From positions 1-64,000 of the forward strand of contig JARGSG010000081.1 in the NCBI GenBank assembly GCA_030374805.1: DNA of 64,000 nt, given 5' to 3'. The DNA comes from Gracilaria gracilis (taxonomy: Eukaryota > Rhodophyta > Florideophyceae > Gracilariales > Gracilariaceae). Shown here piece by piece: positions 40,786-51,758 of the stretch. Numbering within the stretch: position 1 is the stretch's first letter; every line of letters begins with the position of its first letter. The notes beneath the pieces are model-generated. The model saw nothing but the letters and a program-made list of their open reading frames with translations. It did no database searches and was not told where the DNA came from. Made by a program: the position numbers and the translations under genes.

Positions 40786-43221
40786 CGACCCTCAGGTTAG
40801 GTTAACCCGACAAGAACAGTGTAACTTTTAACTCTTTGTGCCAACTACGATAGGTGCATGACATCTGCATTCGCCGTACCCTCGAGATCTCCCCCAGAAA
40901 ACTCCATCCTCAATTTGGTCAATATCTGTATCTGTAGGATAGAAAAAAAATGTAGGGATAACCCGGTTATCTGATGTAACGGCAAAGTCGCTTATGAGCT
41001 TGTGCAGTAGTGGACCACTACTAGTGGTGTAGCAATGCTGATAAGTGAGCGCGTGTGGCTGAATTTGTTGTAATTTTCGCTACGTTTCAGTTTACATTGC
41101 GTTCACTACAACTGCTGCATAAAATATATCCGAACATACGTGTTGTACAGGCCCTTTTCGATGGATTTGGGCAAGTCATTCATTCGATCCTCTCGAAGAA
41201 CCAGATACAGTATCTATCTGCTTAAAAGGGTGCCTTGCAGTTGGGCTAAAGTTATCACAGACTACCTTGTCTGCGAGTTGTTGGAGATCAGTGGTGGTGT
41301 TCACGTCGTTACTATTGTGCTTCAGCTCACATCGCTGAACGCACTCGCGTTATCATTACTGTAAACAGAGACAATTTGTAGCGCATTATCCTAGAGCCGC
41401 AACAAATGAGGGAACGATCGCTGTCATATCGACAGCGTATCGTTTCTGCTCAAATCGGGATCGCAGACCGCCCGATTTCCGCAGCGCCGGTGCGCGCTAG
41501 ACGAACGTCTAACGCGATGAACGACCAGAGCGTCGCCGGCGCGGGGAGTTAAAAGGGCGGAGAGCAAGGCTCCGAACAATAAAGGCAGAACACACAGTCG
41601 CAGTCAGCGCTGTCGTGGTTCAGTTGCCGTTTGATCGTGTTTCTTGCCTGTAGCTCCCCGTAAGTCGCCACAAATTGAATCAATGGTGAACGACGACACA
41701 GACACAATAACAACATTTGTTTGCTCCATTATAGTTTATAGAATAAACCGGACTGTTACCAACGGTAGCCACGACGTGCGCAGGCCTTGGTGTTTGTTAA
41801 ACAGGCTGCCACTTTTGGCACCAAAAGCGCAAGTTCACAAATTCTTTTTCACGGCAGAGCGGCTCACTATCGGTAGACAGGCGCGCATATCATAGATATG
41901 AACGCTTCCTGGGAGCGCAAGCGCAGATAGAACTTTCTGATCTGGCGGCCAACGCGCAAGGTGACAGGTGACAGGAACGGGAAACGGTTAGTACCAACGG
42001 TACACGTAGAAGGCGGAAGCAAACTTTTTTCGCGGCGAATGCGAATGTAAGTGCGTTCGTTCGGAGCGCAACGAACGCCTTCATACACACGGGAGAAGTG
42101 CGGGCCAAAGAAGGCTTGGATGTGTCAACGTGTGCGCGTCATCAACACGCGTGTAACTGTTTTTAAACGCGTGTGCGGCTGCAGGCGAGCGTGCAACTTG
42201 TAACAGCAAGTGGTATCCGTACGGTTTGGACTTGGAAAGAGGGATAAAGCTGCTGTGTTTGAACTAAACCGCTGCTGCACCCGCTGCGTAGAGCACGAGG
42301 AGGACCTCCTCGCCGTGCGTCACGCGCGCTTGCGCTTCTCCGTACTGCAACGCGTGGCAAACGGGTTGCGAGCACGCGCCGCACACGCACTGCGCCCGCA
42401 CTACACGGCCTCAACGCGTGTGCGTGCGCTTGACGAGTAGATACTTGTAAGTTACCGCAGGCAATGTAACTTTAACATAATTAAGTGCATTTGTACTTGA
42501 AACAGGAAGCGTCGGATCTATCTACTTACATCCCAACTACTGTTGCAAAACGCGTTCGAAAGGCTGCCGGGTTGCTTGCAAGTTACGAATCTCGGAACAA
42601 TTTTATCTACACTCGAGGGGGACTTTAAACTTTTGAAGTTGCGTCGCGTGCCTCGTTTCTGAAGCACAAATTTTGCCTCATAGCTACTGCTGTAATCCAC
42701 ATTCGGTGACAAACTGCCGTCCAACGCTTTATAAAACCCCCCAAGTGCGTCGTTTGTCGCTTCTATACAAATCTGCGCTTACGGTAACAAAGCTCGTAAC
42801 CTACTACGAACACTGTGGTCTGCACGTCCACAGATCCATATCCTCCGCTTAGGGCATGGAGCTACCGAACAATTTTGAGCGTTTGCATGAGCCTTGTCAT
42901 CCTGCACTTGCTTTTTGTTTATGCGTCTACATTATACAAACGCACACACGCAACAGCGTGTGTGTGGCAACGGCTCTGCCACCTCGTTGGCTTTGCAAAA
43001 GTTTCGCTTTTCTAAACGCGTACACATTTCTGAAATTGTCCACTCGAAACGTAACTTTGATGCAATGCGATCCATCTTTCGGTACCATTTAAACCCGTCT
43101 CACCCCTCGCGACTCACCGCTACCATCCTCGCCCCATCCTCAACCTCTCCACTTCTCCATATTCCGCCTTCACATCCGTTCATTTGCCACGGGTCCCCTG
43201 CTCCTACCCACAACCAACACA
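40786..43221. other. Long spacer, possible solo LTR-like segment
   Basis: No gene is supported over about 2.4 kb. At about 41549-41582 TTAAAAGGGCGG and, 25 bases later, AATAAA resemble a TATA box and polyadenylation signal spaced as in an LTR; ends could not be defined. A short hairpin, CGCTGTCATATCGACAGCG, lies at about 41429. The last about 150 bases are the pyrimidine-rich leader of the gene at 43222. Confidence 0.3.
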
Positions 43222-44481
43222 ATGATGCCGCTTTACAACCACGCCTTTAACACCCCGCGTCGCCCACGAGTAACAACCAGTTCTATTGATGAACCTCTTC
43301 CATCTGTGTCGCAGCTTCTTTCGTCACCTCAACACATCACAATGGCCCCGACAACACTCCCTCCTCTCCAGTCCTTCGTTCCGCCTCTGAACCACCCTGA
43401 TCTCATCACCCCAACGCCGCCCTATTCGTTCATGAGGCAGTCTCACCAATCTCTCCCCATCAGTTCTCCTCCGGTACATCTTGATTTTCCTAACTCTTTC
43501 ACCTCGCCAGCACCGCTTCAACCGCTACCTTGGCACTCTCATGACCTCACGCAGTGTGTACCCCCTAGATCAACTCCGTCGCCAGTCACGGAATCGTCTG
43601 TACCGGAGTACCGTCATGATATCATGCAATCATTTCCGACTTTCGACATCATGCCCCTTCAATCACATCACGAGGAGCATTTTGCGATAGACAAAATGAG
43701 TGTCATATCGTCGGACAGGGACGGTCTCATACCGTCGCCCTCACCGTCTTCACCTCCATCAGCCCCACCATCTTCACCTCCATCAGCCCCACTGCCTTCT
43801 CCTCCATCAGCCCCACCGTCTTCTCCTCCATCAGCCCCACCGTCTTCTCCTCCATCAGCCCCACCGTCTTCTCCTCCATCAGTCCCACAATTTCGAGACA
43901 CACCCCGATCGCCGTTCCCCCCTTCATCAGCCAAGGGGGTGAAGGAAGCCAATACCACCACCAGTCAGGACATGGATATAGAACTTGCACCAGCCTATCC
44001 TTGTCGATTTTGTAAGGCAGGATTTGACAGCCGGGAGGATCGCAAGGCGCACGTGGATTCGCAGCACCCTCGCCCTCACAAGTGTGCCATATGCGCTCAT
44101 CGCTTCACCCGAAAGTTTGATTTGGGGAAGCACAAACTCACCGTGCATGAACGTCTTCGTCCGTATCGGTGTGACCGTTGTCGGAGCTCGTTCGGACAGA
44201 AACACCACTTAGTGCGTCACAAGAACTCCGTCCATTTCAAGACGAAGATGCACAAATGTGCGTATTGCTCTTCAAAGTTTAGCCGTAAGGAGCACTTGGA
44301 GAATCACTCTAGATCCGTGCACATGTGCTTTATATACATATGCACCCTATGCGATAAGGGGTGTAATGATAGGGCATGGCTTGTGCGGCATCTAGAACAA
44401 TTGCACGCAGTGAAGGTATCGAAGATCGCGAGACTTGTGACGGCTTCCAATAATTGTGAAGATCTCGAGTCATCTCAATAA
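43222..44481 (+). CDS. C2H2 zinc-finger protein with five fingers and SPPSAP repeats
   Basis: The ATG at 43222 gives 419 residues. The N-terminal half is Pro/Ser-rich and disordered, with a 24-bp minisatellite (43742-43885) encoding tandem SPPSAPPS units at about residues 174-222. Five C2H2 fingers follow at about 261-282 (CRFCKAGFDSREDRKAH), 288-309, 317-338, 346-367 and 374-395 (CTLCDKGCNDRAWLVRH). TGEKP-like linkers are only partly kept (HERLRPY). It is likely a nuclear DNA-binding regulator; its targets are unknown. The stop codon TAA lies inside AATAAA (44477-44482). The 3' end of this gene is duplicated, with an internal deletion, at 56203-56498. Confidence 0.85.
   Translation: MMPLYNHAFNTPRRPRVTTSSIDEPLPSVSQLLSSPQHITMAPTTLPPLQSFVPPLNHPDLITPTPPYSFMRQSHQSLPISSPPVHLDFPNSFTSPAPLQPLPWHSHDLTQCVPPRSTPSPVTESSVPEYRHDIMQSFPTFDIMPLQSHHEEHFAIDKMSVISSDRDGLIPSPSPSSPPSAPPSSPPSAPLPSPPSAPPSSPPSAPPSSPPSAPPSSPPSVPQFRDTPRSPFPPSSAKGVKEANTTTSQDMDIELAPAYPCRFCKAGFDSREDRKAHVDSQHPRPHKCAICAHRFTRKFDLGKHKLTVHERLRPYRCDRCRSSFGQKHHLVRHKNSVHFKTKMHKCAYCSSKFSRKEHLENHSRSVHMCFIYICTLCDKGCNDRAWLVRHLEQLHAVKVSKIARLVTASNNCEDLESSQ
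43742..43885 (+). repeat. 24-bp coding minisatellite
   Basis: About six copies of a TCTTCTCCTCCATCAGCCCC-type unit, in frame, encoding Ser/Pro/Ala octapeptides. Confidence 0.9.
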
Positions 44482-46120
44482 AGCATTGCAGATCTGCACT
44501 TATCAGTTCTTGGCCGGAGGCCGTTGTAGATTCGTCTGCGTTCCCATTTCGCTCCGTCCACGAGAAAGTGGATCGGAGACAGGCACATCACGTGAAGGCG
44601 AGATGCACGTGCCCGAGAGGGCTTTGTTTGAAGCCCTGCCCTACTACAGTGTAGTAATAGAATACTGTTATCCACAATAAAGAAGAAGAAGAAGAAGAAG
44701 AAGAAGATCTGCACTTGAATCTTTTCATAGTTATGTAGGTTATTAACCGGGAAAGTCGTACTTTCTGTTCATGGCTATGCTGTGTTATCCTGTCGAAGCT
44801 GGAAATGTGATTTGTGGAGTTGATGGGGTCGGAGAGGGGCAATCGGTTACATGTACAGTACACTAGAGGGCGGTAACCTAATTAGAAGGGCAAGGAGATT
44901 TCGGTCCAGGTAGGAGAGTTTCTGTGAGTGCAGAAGATTCCGACAGTTTTGAGCGAAGTAAAATTTATATGTTGCGGGCTCATCTCAGTAAACCGCCGTG
45001 GCGAGCTCTTCATTCCTTCAATGCTCAGACGGTTTAACCTGGTGCAGCAAGATATCTCTAGAACGCTGCACTACCGAGTGCCTCATGGCACCGCCTTTCT
45101 CTTCTACCGCAAGCGGAGAAAACTTGACACTTTTTCATCGTAACATGAGACAATCGTCGTCGCCGATCCACAATACAATGAAGAGCTGTATCGGATATCA
45201 CCATGATCGAATACAAGCTCCAAGTGGCACTCGTGACGTTGTTGTGCAGCACAAGGCACATACGCTTGCCTAGACGATCTGCCGTGTCAAACTAATTTGA
45301 GAAAGTTTGGAAAAAACACAGTTCGAAAGGGGAAGGCCGACTTCTTGGTGACATTAGCATCACTTTGAGATACTTGAGAGGGTAATTCTACTCGAAAGCA
45401 GTCATCTCGTTGTGAGATGTGCAGGTTTATCTTCACACAGAGTTCACAAGTGTTATTCAGGTTGACAACGATTAAAAACAAGGTCGAACGGACGAAGTGG
45501 TTTCTGCTTCCAACAGGCTTTGACAGCCCCGACGGAGTAGTCGATCTTCGTTCACAGCAAAAGAGGTCGAAACTGAAGTTAAGAGTAGCAGGTCTAATCC
45601 AAAGAAGAAGAAGAAGAGAACCACTCCACACTGATACGTAATTGTTCTAATACAGTATTCGCTGGGTGTATCACAAGGATTGGAGTCACAGTAGCCCCCT
45701 TCCCGTTGTAGGAACAGTCACGTGCGTTTCATGGGCTCAAATTGAGCCTATAAAACGCACGATGCTGTTCCATGAGCCGCTCAAGATGTGTAGAAGGTTC
45801 TACTGTATTTCGCAGGGGTGAACGGCACAAAAGATTCATGTCAAACGATTATTTGCTATGTTATTCAGCACCCCGACTACAACTCCCGACCGCGACATAC
45901 GCCAAATTGGCGTCGCCAATACGCCACGAAAATGATATTGTCAGTTCTCGATGTAGTTTGGTGTTTTTCGGATGGTAAAGATGCGAACACCAACCGAAAC
46001 CGCGCTCGTTCGTCTCCGCTCATCGCTCGCGCCCTCATCCCGCCACAACACCACCCGCATACGCCTTTACCCTTCTCAAGTCACCACATTTCTAGCATCG
46101 AAAAACTCCCCAAACCAACC
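44482..46120. other. Spacer with (AAG)n microsatellite
   Basis: A GAA/AAG trinucleotide run lies at 44680-44707, directly after AATAAA, and a shorter one lies near 45601-45616. No gene is supported. The region near 45700-46120 would contain the promoter of the TRIC-like locus. Confidence 0.35.
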
Positions 46121-46790
46121 ATGGAAAATCTCTTGTCCTACCTTCAAGGCGTGTTCACATATTACCGGGATGTGTTCCTCTCGTACTGGATGTTCATCAT
46201 GCTGACCGGTTCATTCGCGCTTGAGCCTGAGATAAAACGGTTTCTAGTAGATCAACCCTTCGTGCCGCTACTCCTCGAGAAACCCCTTGTTCGCCTCTCT
46301 CAACATATATCGCCTCACTCACGGCCAACAATTCTGGTTAAAGTCGCTCGTTCTCACCATCTTGGCCGCATTTGGGGGAGCCACGTTGGTTTCCGTACTG
46401 TCGGGTAGACCGGCTCCACTTTGTCACTCATTCGTCAAATCACATGCTTACCTTCGTCACCTTTGCGTGGTACTTGGCCAATCATTCCACCTTCGTACGC
46501 AGAGTACTTGCGTTTCGACTGTTTGCTGCCATGCTTTCGTTCACTGTCATGGCAGCAAAGGCATGTCCATCTTCAATTTCATCGACGATCATCACCGAAA
46601 CTTTCCTGGCGCGGCAGCTGGCGCAATTGCTCTGGGTGGCTTGTCAGGCTTTGGTGGTGCGTTCTTCGTCACGCTGGAACGAATTGTGGAGAAAGGATTC
46701 TCAGCAGCGGAAGGGGTTTCGGCGCCTGGTTGGGGGTTTAACAGCGCTTATCTGGACGCCACTTGTTATTATTTCGCGACGAACCCACAC
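46121..46790 (+). pseudogene. TRIC-type intracellular cation channel-like sequence, frame disrupted
   Basis: Protein-like sequence runs through three frames: MENLLSYLQGVFTYYRDVFL from the ATG at 46121; THGQQFWLKSLVLTILAAFG then GGATLVSVLSGRPAP in the next frame; MLTFVTFAWYLANHSTFVRR in another; and ALGGLSGFGGAFFVTLERIV to FNSAYLDATCYYFATNP back in the second. The order of a hydrophobic FGG..L..GRP helix, a WYL helix, a His-pair loop and a GG.SG.GG helix resembles TRIC channels, which balance charge during ER calcium release. Changes of frame near 46287, 46430 and 46560 without plausible GT-AG introns suggest a pseudogene; assembly indels are the alternative. Family assignment is moderate. Confidence 0.45.
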
Positions 46791-46922
46791 TTGGTGATTC
46801 GCTCAAATATCACGTCTTCATCGTTTGCGTTTACAGTTAATCCACGGCTCGGCTCGCTTTTGAATTGGGTTCTTAATGTAGCAATGATAATGTGCTTGCG
46901 TTTTGCGTCATTTTGCTCTTAA

Positions 46923-47735
46923 TCTGCTTTCGAACTCGCTGATTTGAAACCGTGCGCGTTGTTTCGGTTTCACACTGTTACGGATACATTCGCGAACATA
47001 AAACAACAATAGCGCAAAGCCACAATGTTGAGAGTGCGAACTTCGGACGCCGTGAATAGATGCGTGAGGGGCCCAAAACATTGGTTACAACCCCTCTTTG
47101 TTTCCGTGGCAGTGTGCAGCTCGCCTAGACCAGTTACAATCGCAATTGTTTATGCATGTTTTGACCAATCCATGAATTTGCACTCCTCTCTGAATATATT
47201 TCCATACTGCTCCAATGTGATATACAATAAGCGATATATTCAAGTCCGAAGTTTTGCGCGGCACAGTTCCAAGACGTGCGCGTTGATCAGGGCATCCGCT
47301 AGCAGAATACGTACTCGTCCATTCAGTTTGAGAAGTAGACCTGATTTGTTGTCCAATCTCGGACTGGGCGTACTGGTTGATAAAGCATGTAATTCGCCTT
47401 GGTACGTCTATTGTCTGAACGTGGGCTTTCACATCATGAGAGGCTGCAATTTGGTCAAATACATTGTTCGCTTCACACAGCAGAGGATCCGAGTGGGACT
47501 GGTGGATTTTGACGTATTAGACCGACGTCACCGGAACTCCGCTAGAACGACCGCTCCTAACTCCATCTGCTCAAGAAGTAATCAAACCTCTCTCTCTCTC
47601 TGTCACTATTACACCCTCACCTTTTCAACATCCGTCTGTTCTCTCAAACAGAGAAAGGTCAGGATCACTAGGGTGCTGTTACCAACTAATTCTCTTTCAT
47701 AATCTCGTCTTGATTTCGATTCAGGCAACAACAGC
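46923..47735. other. Spacer and upstream region of the Derlin gene
   Basis: No gene is supported. A TCTCTCTCTCTCTG tract lies near 47587-47602, and GATTCAG just before the ATG could be a splice acceptor. Confidence 0.3.
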
Positions 47736-48614
47736 ATGTCAGGTCCAAGTGGTGATGTTCACGGGACGGGCGATTTCGACATCAAGTCTTTCTTTTTGGA
47801 TATACCGCCAGTGACCCGCACGCTCTTTATTTCCATGTTTTCTTGTACAATACTTTCCGGACTTGGCGTGTTCCCAATTCAACCGTTTGCGTTAATATGG
47901 CCGAAAGTGTTCCAAGGATTACAGATCTGGCGCATACCGTTATCGTTTTTGCACATGGGATCACTCGGCATTGGGTTTCTAATCCGAATGTATTTTCTTT
48001 ACACATACTCTAGGCAGTTGGAATCTGGCGTCTTCTTCGGCCGTCCACCAAGTTATGCTTGGTTTTTGACAATTGTTGCTGCGTGTGTATCACTTGGGTC
48101 TTTAGTTTTTCTGTCGTACGTAAATGGAAGCTCCCTGCTTACTGCCATTATTCATCTGTGGGGGAAACATGCAACCAGTGTCACGGTATCTCTTTATGGG
48201 TTCCTAAGCATCCCAGCAAAGTATCTTTCTTTAACAATGATATTCATTGACCTCATTAAGACCGGAAGTTTACCCTACACTGATATTCTTGGTCTACTTG
48301 GAGGCCATTTGTATTACTTTCTTGATTCTGTATATCCGGCAATGCCTGACGGAAAGCAACTGATATTCGTTCCACTATGGTTCGAGAACGACATAGAATC
48401 AGTGCAAAGAATGCTGGGCTCTCTCACTGGACTACAACGTGGACCTCCAGTGACCTTTCCCCAACAATCTTCGGCAGGTAGAAATGCTTATACGTCCAAC
48501 GTGTCTGGAAGATGGAATAGCGGAGGCGCTGCATCTGGGGCCAGAACTGGCTTCACAAATCCTATATCACGAGGTGGTCATAACTGGGGTACGGGGCATG
48601 CCTTGGGCTCTTGA
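47736..48614 (+). CDS. Derlin (DER1-family ERAD protein)
   Basis: The ATG at 47736 gives 292 residues. The rhomboid pseudoprotease fold of Derlins is clear: IPPVTRTLFISMFSCTI (first helix), then QIWRIPLSFLHMGSLGIGFL with the WR motif, YFLYTYSRQLE-like text, several hydrophobic helices to about residue 180, and LLGGHLYYFLDSVYPAMP. The tail ends GGHNWGTGHALGS, a SHP box like that of animal Derlin-1, which recruits the p97/Cdc48 ATPase. Derlins sit in the ER membrane and retrotranslocate misfolded proteins for degradation. Length is somewhat longer than the usual about 250 because of the Gly/Ser-rich tail. Single exon with no disruption. Confidence 0.93.
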   Translation: MSGPSGDVHGTGDFDIKSFFLDIPPVTRTLFISMFSCTILSGLGVFPIQPFALIWPKVFQGLQIWRIPLSFLHMGSLGIGFLIRMYFLYTYSRQLESGVFFGRPPSYAWFLTIVAACVSLGSLVFLSYVNGSSLLTAIIHLWGKHATSVTVSLYGFLSIPAKYLSLTMIFIDLIKTGSLPYTDILGLLGGHLYYFLDSVYPAMPDGKQLIFVPLWFENDIESVQRMLGSLTGLQRGPPVTFPQQSSAGRNAYTSNVSGRWNSGGAASGARTGFTNPISRGGHNWGTGHALGS

Positions 48615-49554
48615 TAGGTAGAAACAAAGCTGAAGAACGTCCAGCATGTAAATACAGCAACGTTGTCGAAGAGGATCACCTTCCTTGGTCAACGTTCCAT
48701 ATTTCGGCGAAGTCTGTCGTATCCACTCAAGGTTTTGTTGGTTCGCCCTAGAGTGGTATCTTTCTAGGGCTGTGAAGACTGAAGACTGCGCCCCCGTCTC
48801 AGATCGCTTCCTGCGCTGAACGGATGTTACACTTTGTGCCCAGAGACCATATGCGATATTGTGCATTTATCCAAAGAAAATATGGGATTAGCATAAACGC
48901 TGAGGGCGACTTAAACGACTAGCTGGAAAAAGAATGTATCCATAACGCTTTTTGCCAATTATTGATGTAAGAGCATCACAGAGAACCGCGATCTCCAATC
49001 AGGAGTTCTGTAATCCTTCACCCGATTGTTTTAACTTCTGCCTAAAATGGTTTTGAGTCATAGAGTCAAGTTGGAGCTCTGGTGAGTATTTGTAGTAGCG
49101 ACAAGCACAAAGTTAGAACCCTTACGCTTACCCTTCAAAAAAAGAAAAAGAGGCAATATAGGTTGATGTACATGTAGAACTGGCAAACGGGTAAGCTTCC
49201 AATCAGTGTGTTGTTCTAGTACTTGGAGATGAGAATTGACCGACACGCTGCTTTCTTGTGTCTATGAAAGAAGAAAAAACTAAGTCATGAGATTGATTCG
49301 TCTGTGGCTCGTCTACGAAACAAAGTAGTTTCATTGTCATTGGACATGCATTACACCCCTCTCACTTCTGAAAAACGTTCTCATCGATTGCCATGGTACG
49401 GAAGAAATAGTCAAATGCACATCTTCCAGGGCTGCGGCGGTTCTCCTATGAAGTCGTTGTCTATTCCATTTTGCTGAATCTGATGCTGACAAGGCCGGAA
49501 AATAGATAGAACATCCCATTGCAGGGCCGGTTGATAGCAAGCAATAGCTGTTTG
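48615..49554. other. Intergenic region between two converging genes
   Basis: No gene is supported. It holds the 3' flanks of the Derlin gene (plus) and the kinase gene (minus). Confidence 0.4.
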
Positions 49555-50994
49555 TCAGATTCCCAGACTCCCGAAATCAAGTAATTCAAGATTTAACGGG
49601 TTCCTGTCGGAATCATTGCTCAACTCACTGTCTGTGCTCATGAAAGGATTGATACCTTCGTGATTTGAACTTTCCTTGGCTTCGGCAGCCATTGCCAAAG
49701 CTTTTGATTGCAGTGCGTCTGATTCGCTGAGCAACAGGTTGGTGGACTGCAACGTCCCGCCATGGTCCTGTCGGCTTCCTGGGTAGTCGCTTGCACCGTT
49801 GTTTACTTGAACTTTGGCGGACATGCTTACGGGCAAGATGAGGGAACGCCTGCACGATAATAGTGCCTGGTTCTCTGGGATTAACCTTGACAGATATGCT
49901 TTGTCCTTTGCTCGATCGGAGGAATCGCTGCTTGACTTGGTTACACGAGCTATCAAGGCCCGACTTCTCTCTACATCTCTTATCAGGGTTTCTTGATTGA
50001 TAGGCCTAGAACGCAGTCCTTCTGGTCCTAGAATATTACGCAGCCCGAAAGTGGTGCGCACTGCCATGACTCCAGCCTTCAGTTTCCGTCTAGCATTGAA
50101 AGACTTGAGTTTGCTATTAGGCAGATCGGTTGTGGACTGAGACATTCGGATCCACGGATGCGCGAGTGCCTGCGCCGGAGTGAGACGCTTTTCGGGATCA
50201 ACTTGCAACATTGCGCTCACAACTGTCTTCGCATCAACTGATACGCGGTTCCACTCTCCGACAGGAAAAGAATAGTCACCGTTCACAATTGCGTTGGTTA
50301 ACTTCTGTGGGTCGTCGTATATTGGAAAGGGCGGATAACCGCAAAGCACAATGTACATTACCACTCCAAGGCTCCACATATCACATGCACAGTCATAGCC
50401 ATTGCCGTTCAAAATTTCCGGAGCCACGAAAAGAGGCGTTCCTATTGCGTCTGTCAAAAGTTGATCCGGTTGCATCTTTTCTGACAGACCGAAGTCCGTC
50501 AAATTTTTGGGCCACTTCTTGCTGTGATTGTCGACCAGAATGTTTTCAGGCTTTATATCGCGATGTACGCAGCCAAGCTCACTCAGGAAACGCAGGGTAA
50601 GAAGAAGACTCCTCAACAGAATACGTGCGTCATTCTCACTAAGTGAACCCCTGGATACGATTCTGTCCAGCAAGGGACCGCCAGCGACGTACTCCATGAT
50701 GAAAAACATGTGAGTGTCTGTCTCATGACTGTCAAGTAGTGTTACAATGCCAGGATGTTCTGATACCGCCTGAAGAATACGGAGCTCGTTGTGAAGTAAA
50801 TCGGATGTTTCATCATCCAGTCGCTTCTTCTCAAGTACTTTGATTGCCACAGATTTACTGTCACGTTTGCGAATGGCTTTGAACACCTTTTCGAAACAGC
50901 CACGGCCCAATTGACGTCCAACTTGATACGCGTCAAGAATGAGCGGGTATTGTGGAAAGGATGAGGATTGTTCCGCAGGAAGGTTGAGGCTCAT
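49555..50994 (-). CDS. CaMK-group serine/threonine protein kinase
   Basis: The ATG at 50994 gives 479 residues. The kinase domain covers about 23-289: glycine loop LGRGCFEKV (third Gly replaced), catalytic Lys52 in VAIKVLEKK, HRDIKPENIL with Asp146 and Asn151, the Mg-binding TDFGLS (Asp167), GTPLFVAPEIL, DMWSLGVVMYIVLCGYPPFP typical of CaMK/CDPK, and RLTPAQALAHPWI. The C-terminal about 190 residues are Ser/Arg-rich with no EF hands seen, so it is not a CDPK as read here. The region just after the domain (LKSFNARRKLKAGVMAVRTT) matches the autoinhibitory/calmodulin-binding style of CaMK I/II kinases, so calcium-calmodulin control is plausible. Single exon. Confidence 0.92.
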   Translation of the reverse strand: MSLNLPAEQSSSFPQYPLILDAYQVGRQLGRGCFEKVFKAIRKRDSKSVAIKVLEKKRLDDETSDLLHNELRILQAVSEHPGIVTLLDSHETDTHMFFIMEYVAGGPLLDRIVSRGSLSENDARILLRSLLLTLRFLSELGCVHRDIKPENILVDNHSKKWPKNLTDFGLSEKMQPDQLLTDAIGTPLFVAPEILNGNGYDCACDMWSLGVVMYIVLCGYPPFPIYDDPQKLTNAIVNGDYSFPVGEWNRVSVDAKTVVSAMLQVDPEKRLTPAQALAHPWIRMSQSTTDLPNSKLKSFNARRKLKAGVMAVRTTFGLRNILGPEGLRSRPINQETLIRDVERSRALIARVTKSSSDSSDRAKDKAYLSRLIPENQALLSCRRSLILPVSMSAKVQVNNGASDYPGSRQDHGGTLQSTNLLLSESDALQSKALAMAAEAKESSNHEGINPFMSTDSELSNDSDRNPLNLELLDFGSLGI

Positions 50995-51758
50995 GATGAA
51001 GAGCAGCTGCAGCGGTGGTTGTCAGCAATCTAACGCCGCACTCGACAGTCTGTGCCACACGTGCAGTTGTTTGACACTCGAGACATTGAGTGAGCATTTC
51101 TATCGGGATTGCAATCACACATGCACGAAGCGGCGCCAAAACGCAACTATTGGGAAGCTCACTGAGTTGAAGGAGATGGCGTAGAGCTGTCTTCAGTCGA
51201 TACGTATATTCTGTGGTTGAGCTTGGAAGGGATGACAAGCCTGAGGTGGCGCGAAGAGCGGACTCTTGCCTGCATGCCACGGTGTCCGGCCCATGTACAA
51301 CGGTAGTATAAGAATTGTACAGTAGGCTGCTCGTTTAGAAACAGCGAATGGCCCTCGACTTTGTGGGCGTATAAAAAGTGCGTTCTTGCTTCTGTAAGCG
51401 ACTCTGGTAGCCCTCAATGAAAGTGTCGCCCAAATACTTACCTTACGGCGTAAGGCTTACGCGTCGGGTCTGTCCGGAGATACACAGCGAAGACGTTGCC
51501 CTGCGCCGCTGGCGACACAATTGAGCTCCCACCATCCTCGCCGCACGTATGTATGCCTGCTGAAGAACCATCTGCGTTCATGCAAACCTCGTCCTAGTCT
51601 ATCTCTTCCCCTCGCCACCAACAGGGTGCCTTCTGTCCGTTTTGAACTACAGACAAGCTAGATCTGCGTACCACTCGCAGTAACGGAGCGTCTTAGCTCG
51701 CAACATTCACAACGATTCAAGTTCCAAGCTCACCACTACAACTCGCGTGTTTCGCAAA
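50995..51758. promoter_or_regulatory. Divergent intergenic region (kinase / RHD3-like gene)
   Basis: It separates two divergently transcribed genes, so it probably holds both promoters. No gene is supported. A TATA-like GTATAAAAAG is seen near 51370. Confidence 0.4.

Noticed and set aside
41380-41660. Solo LTR
   Set aside because: Only a TATA-like and an AATAAA string are seen; no TG/CA ends, target duplication or second copy could be shown, so it is mentioned only as a possibility.
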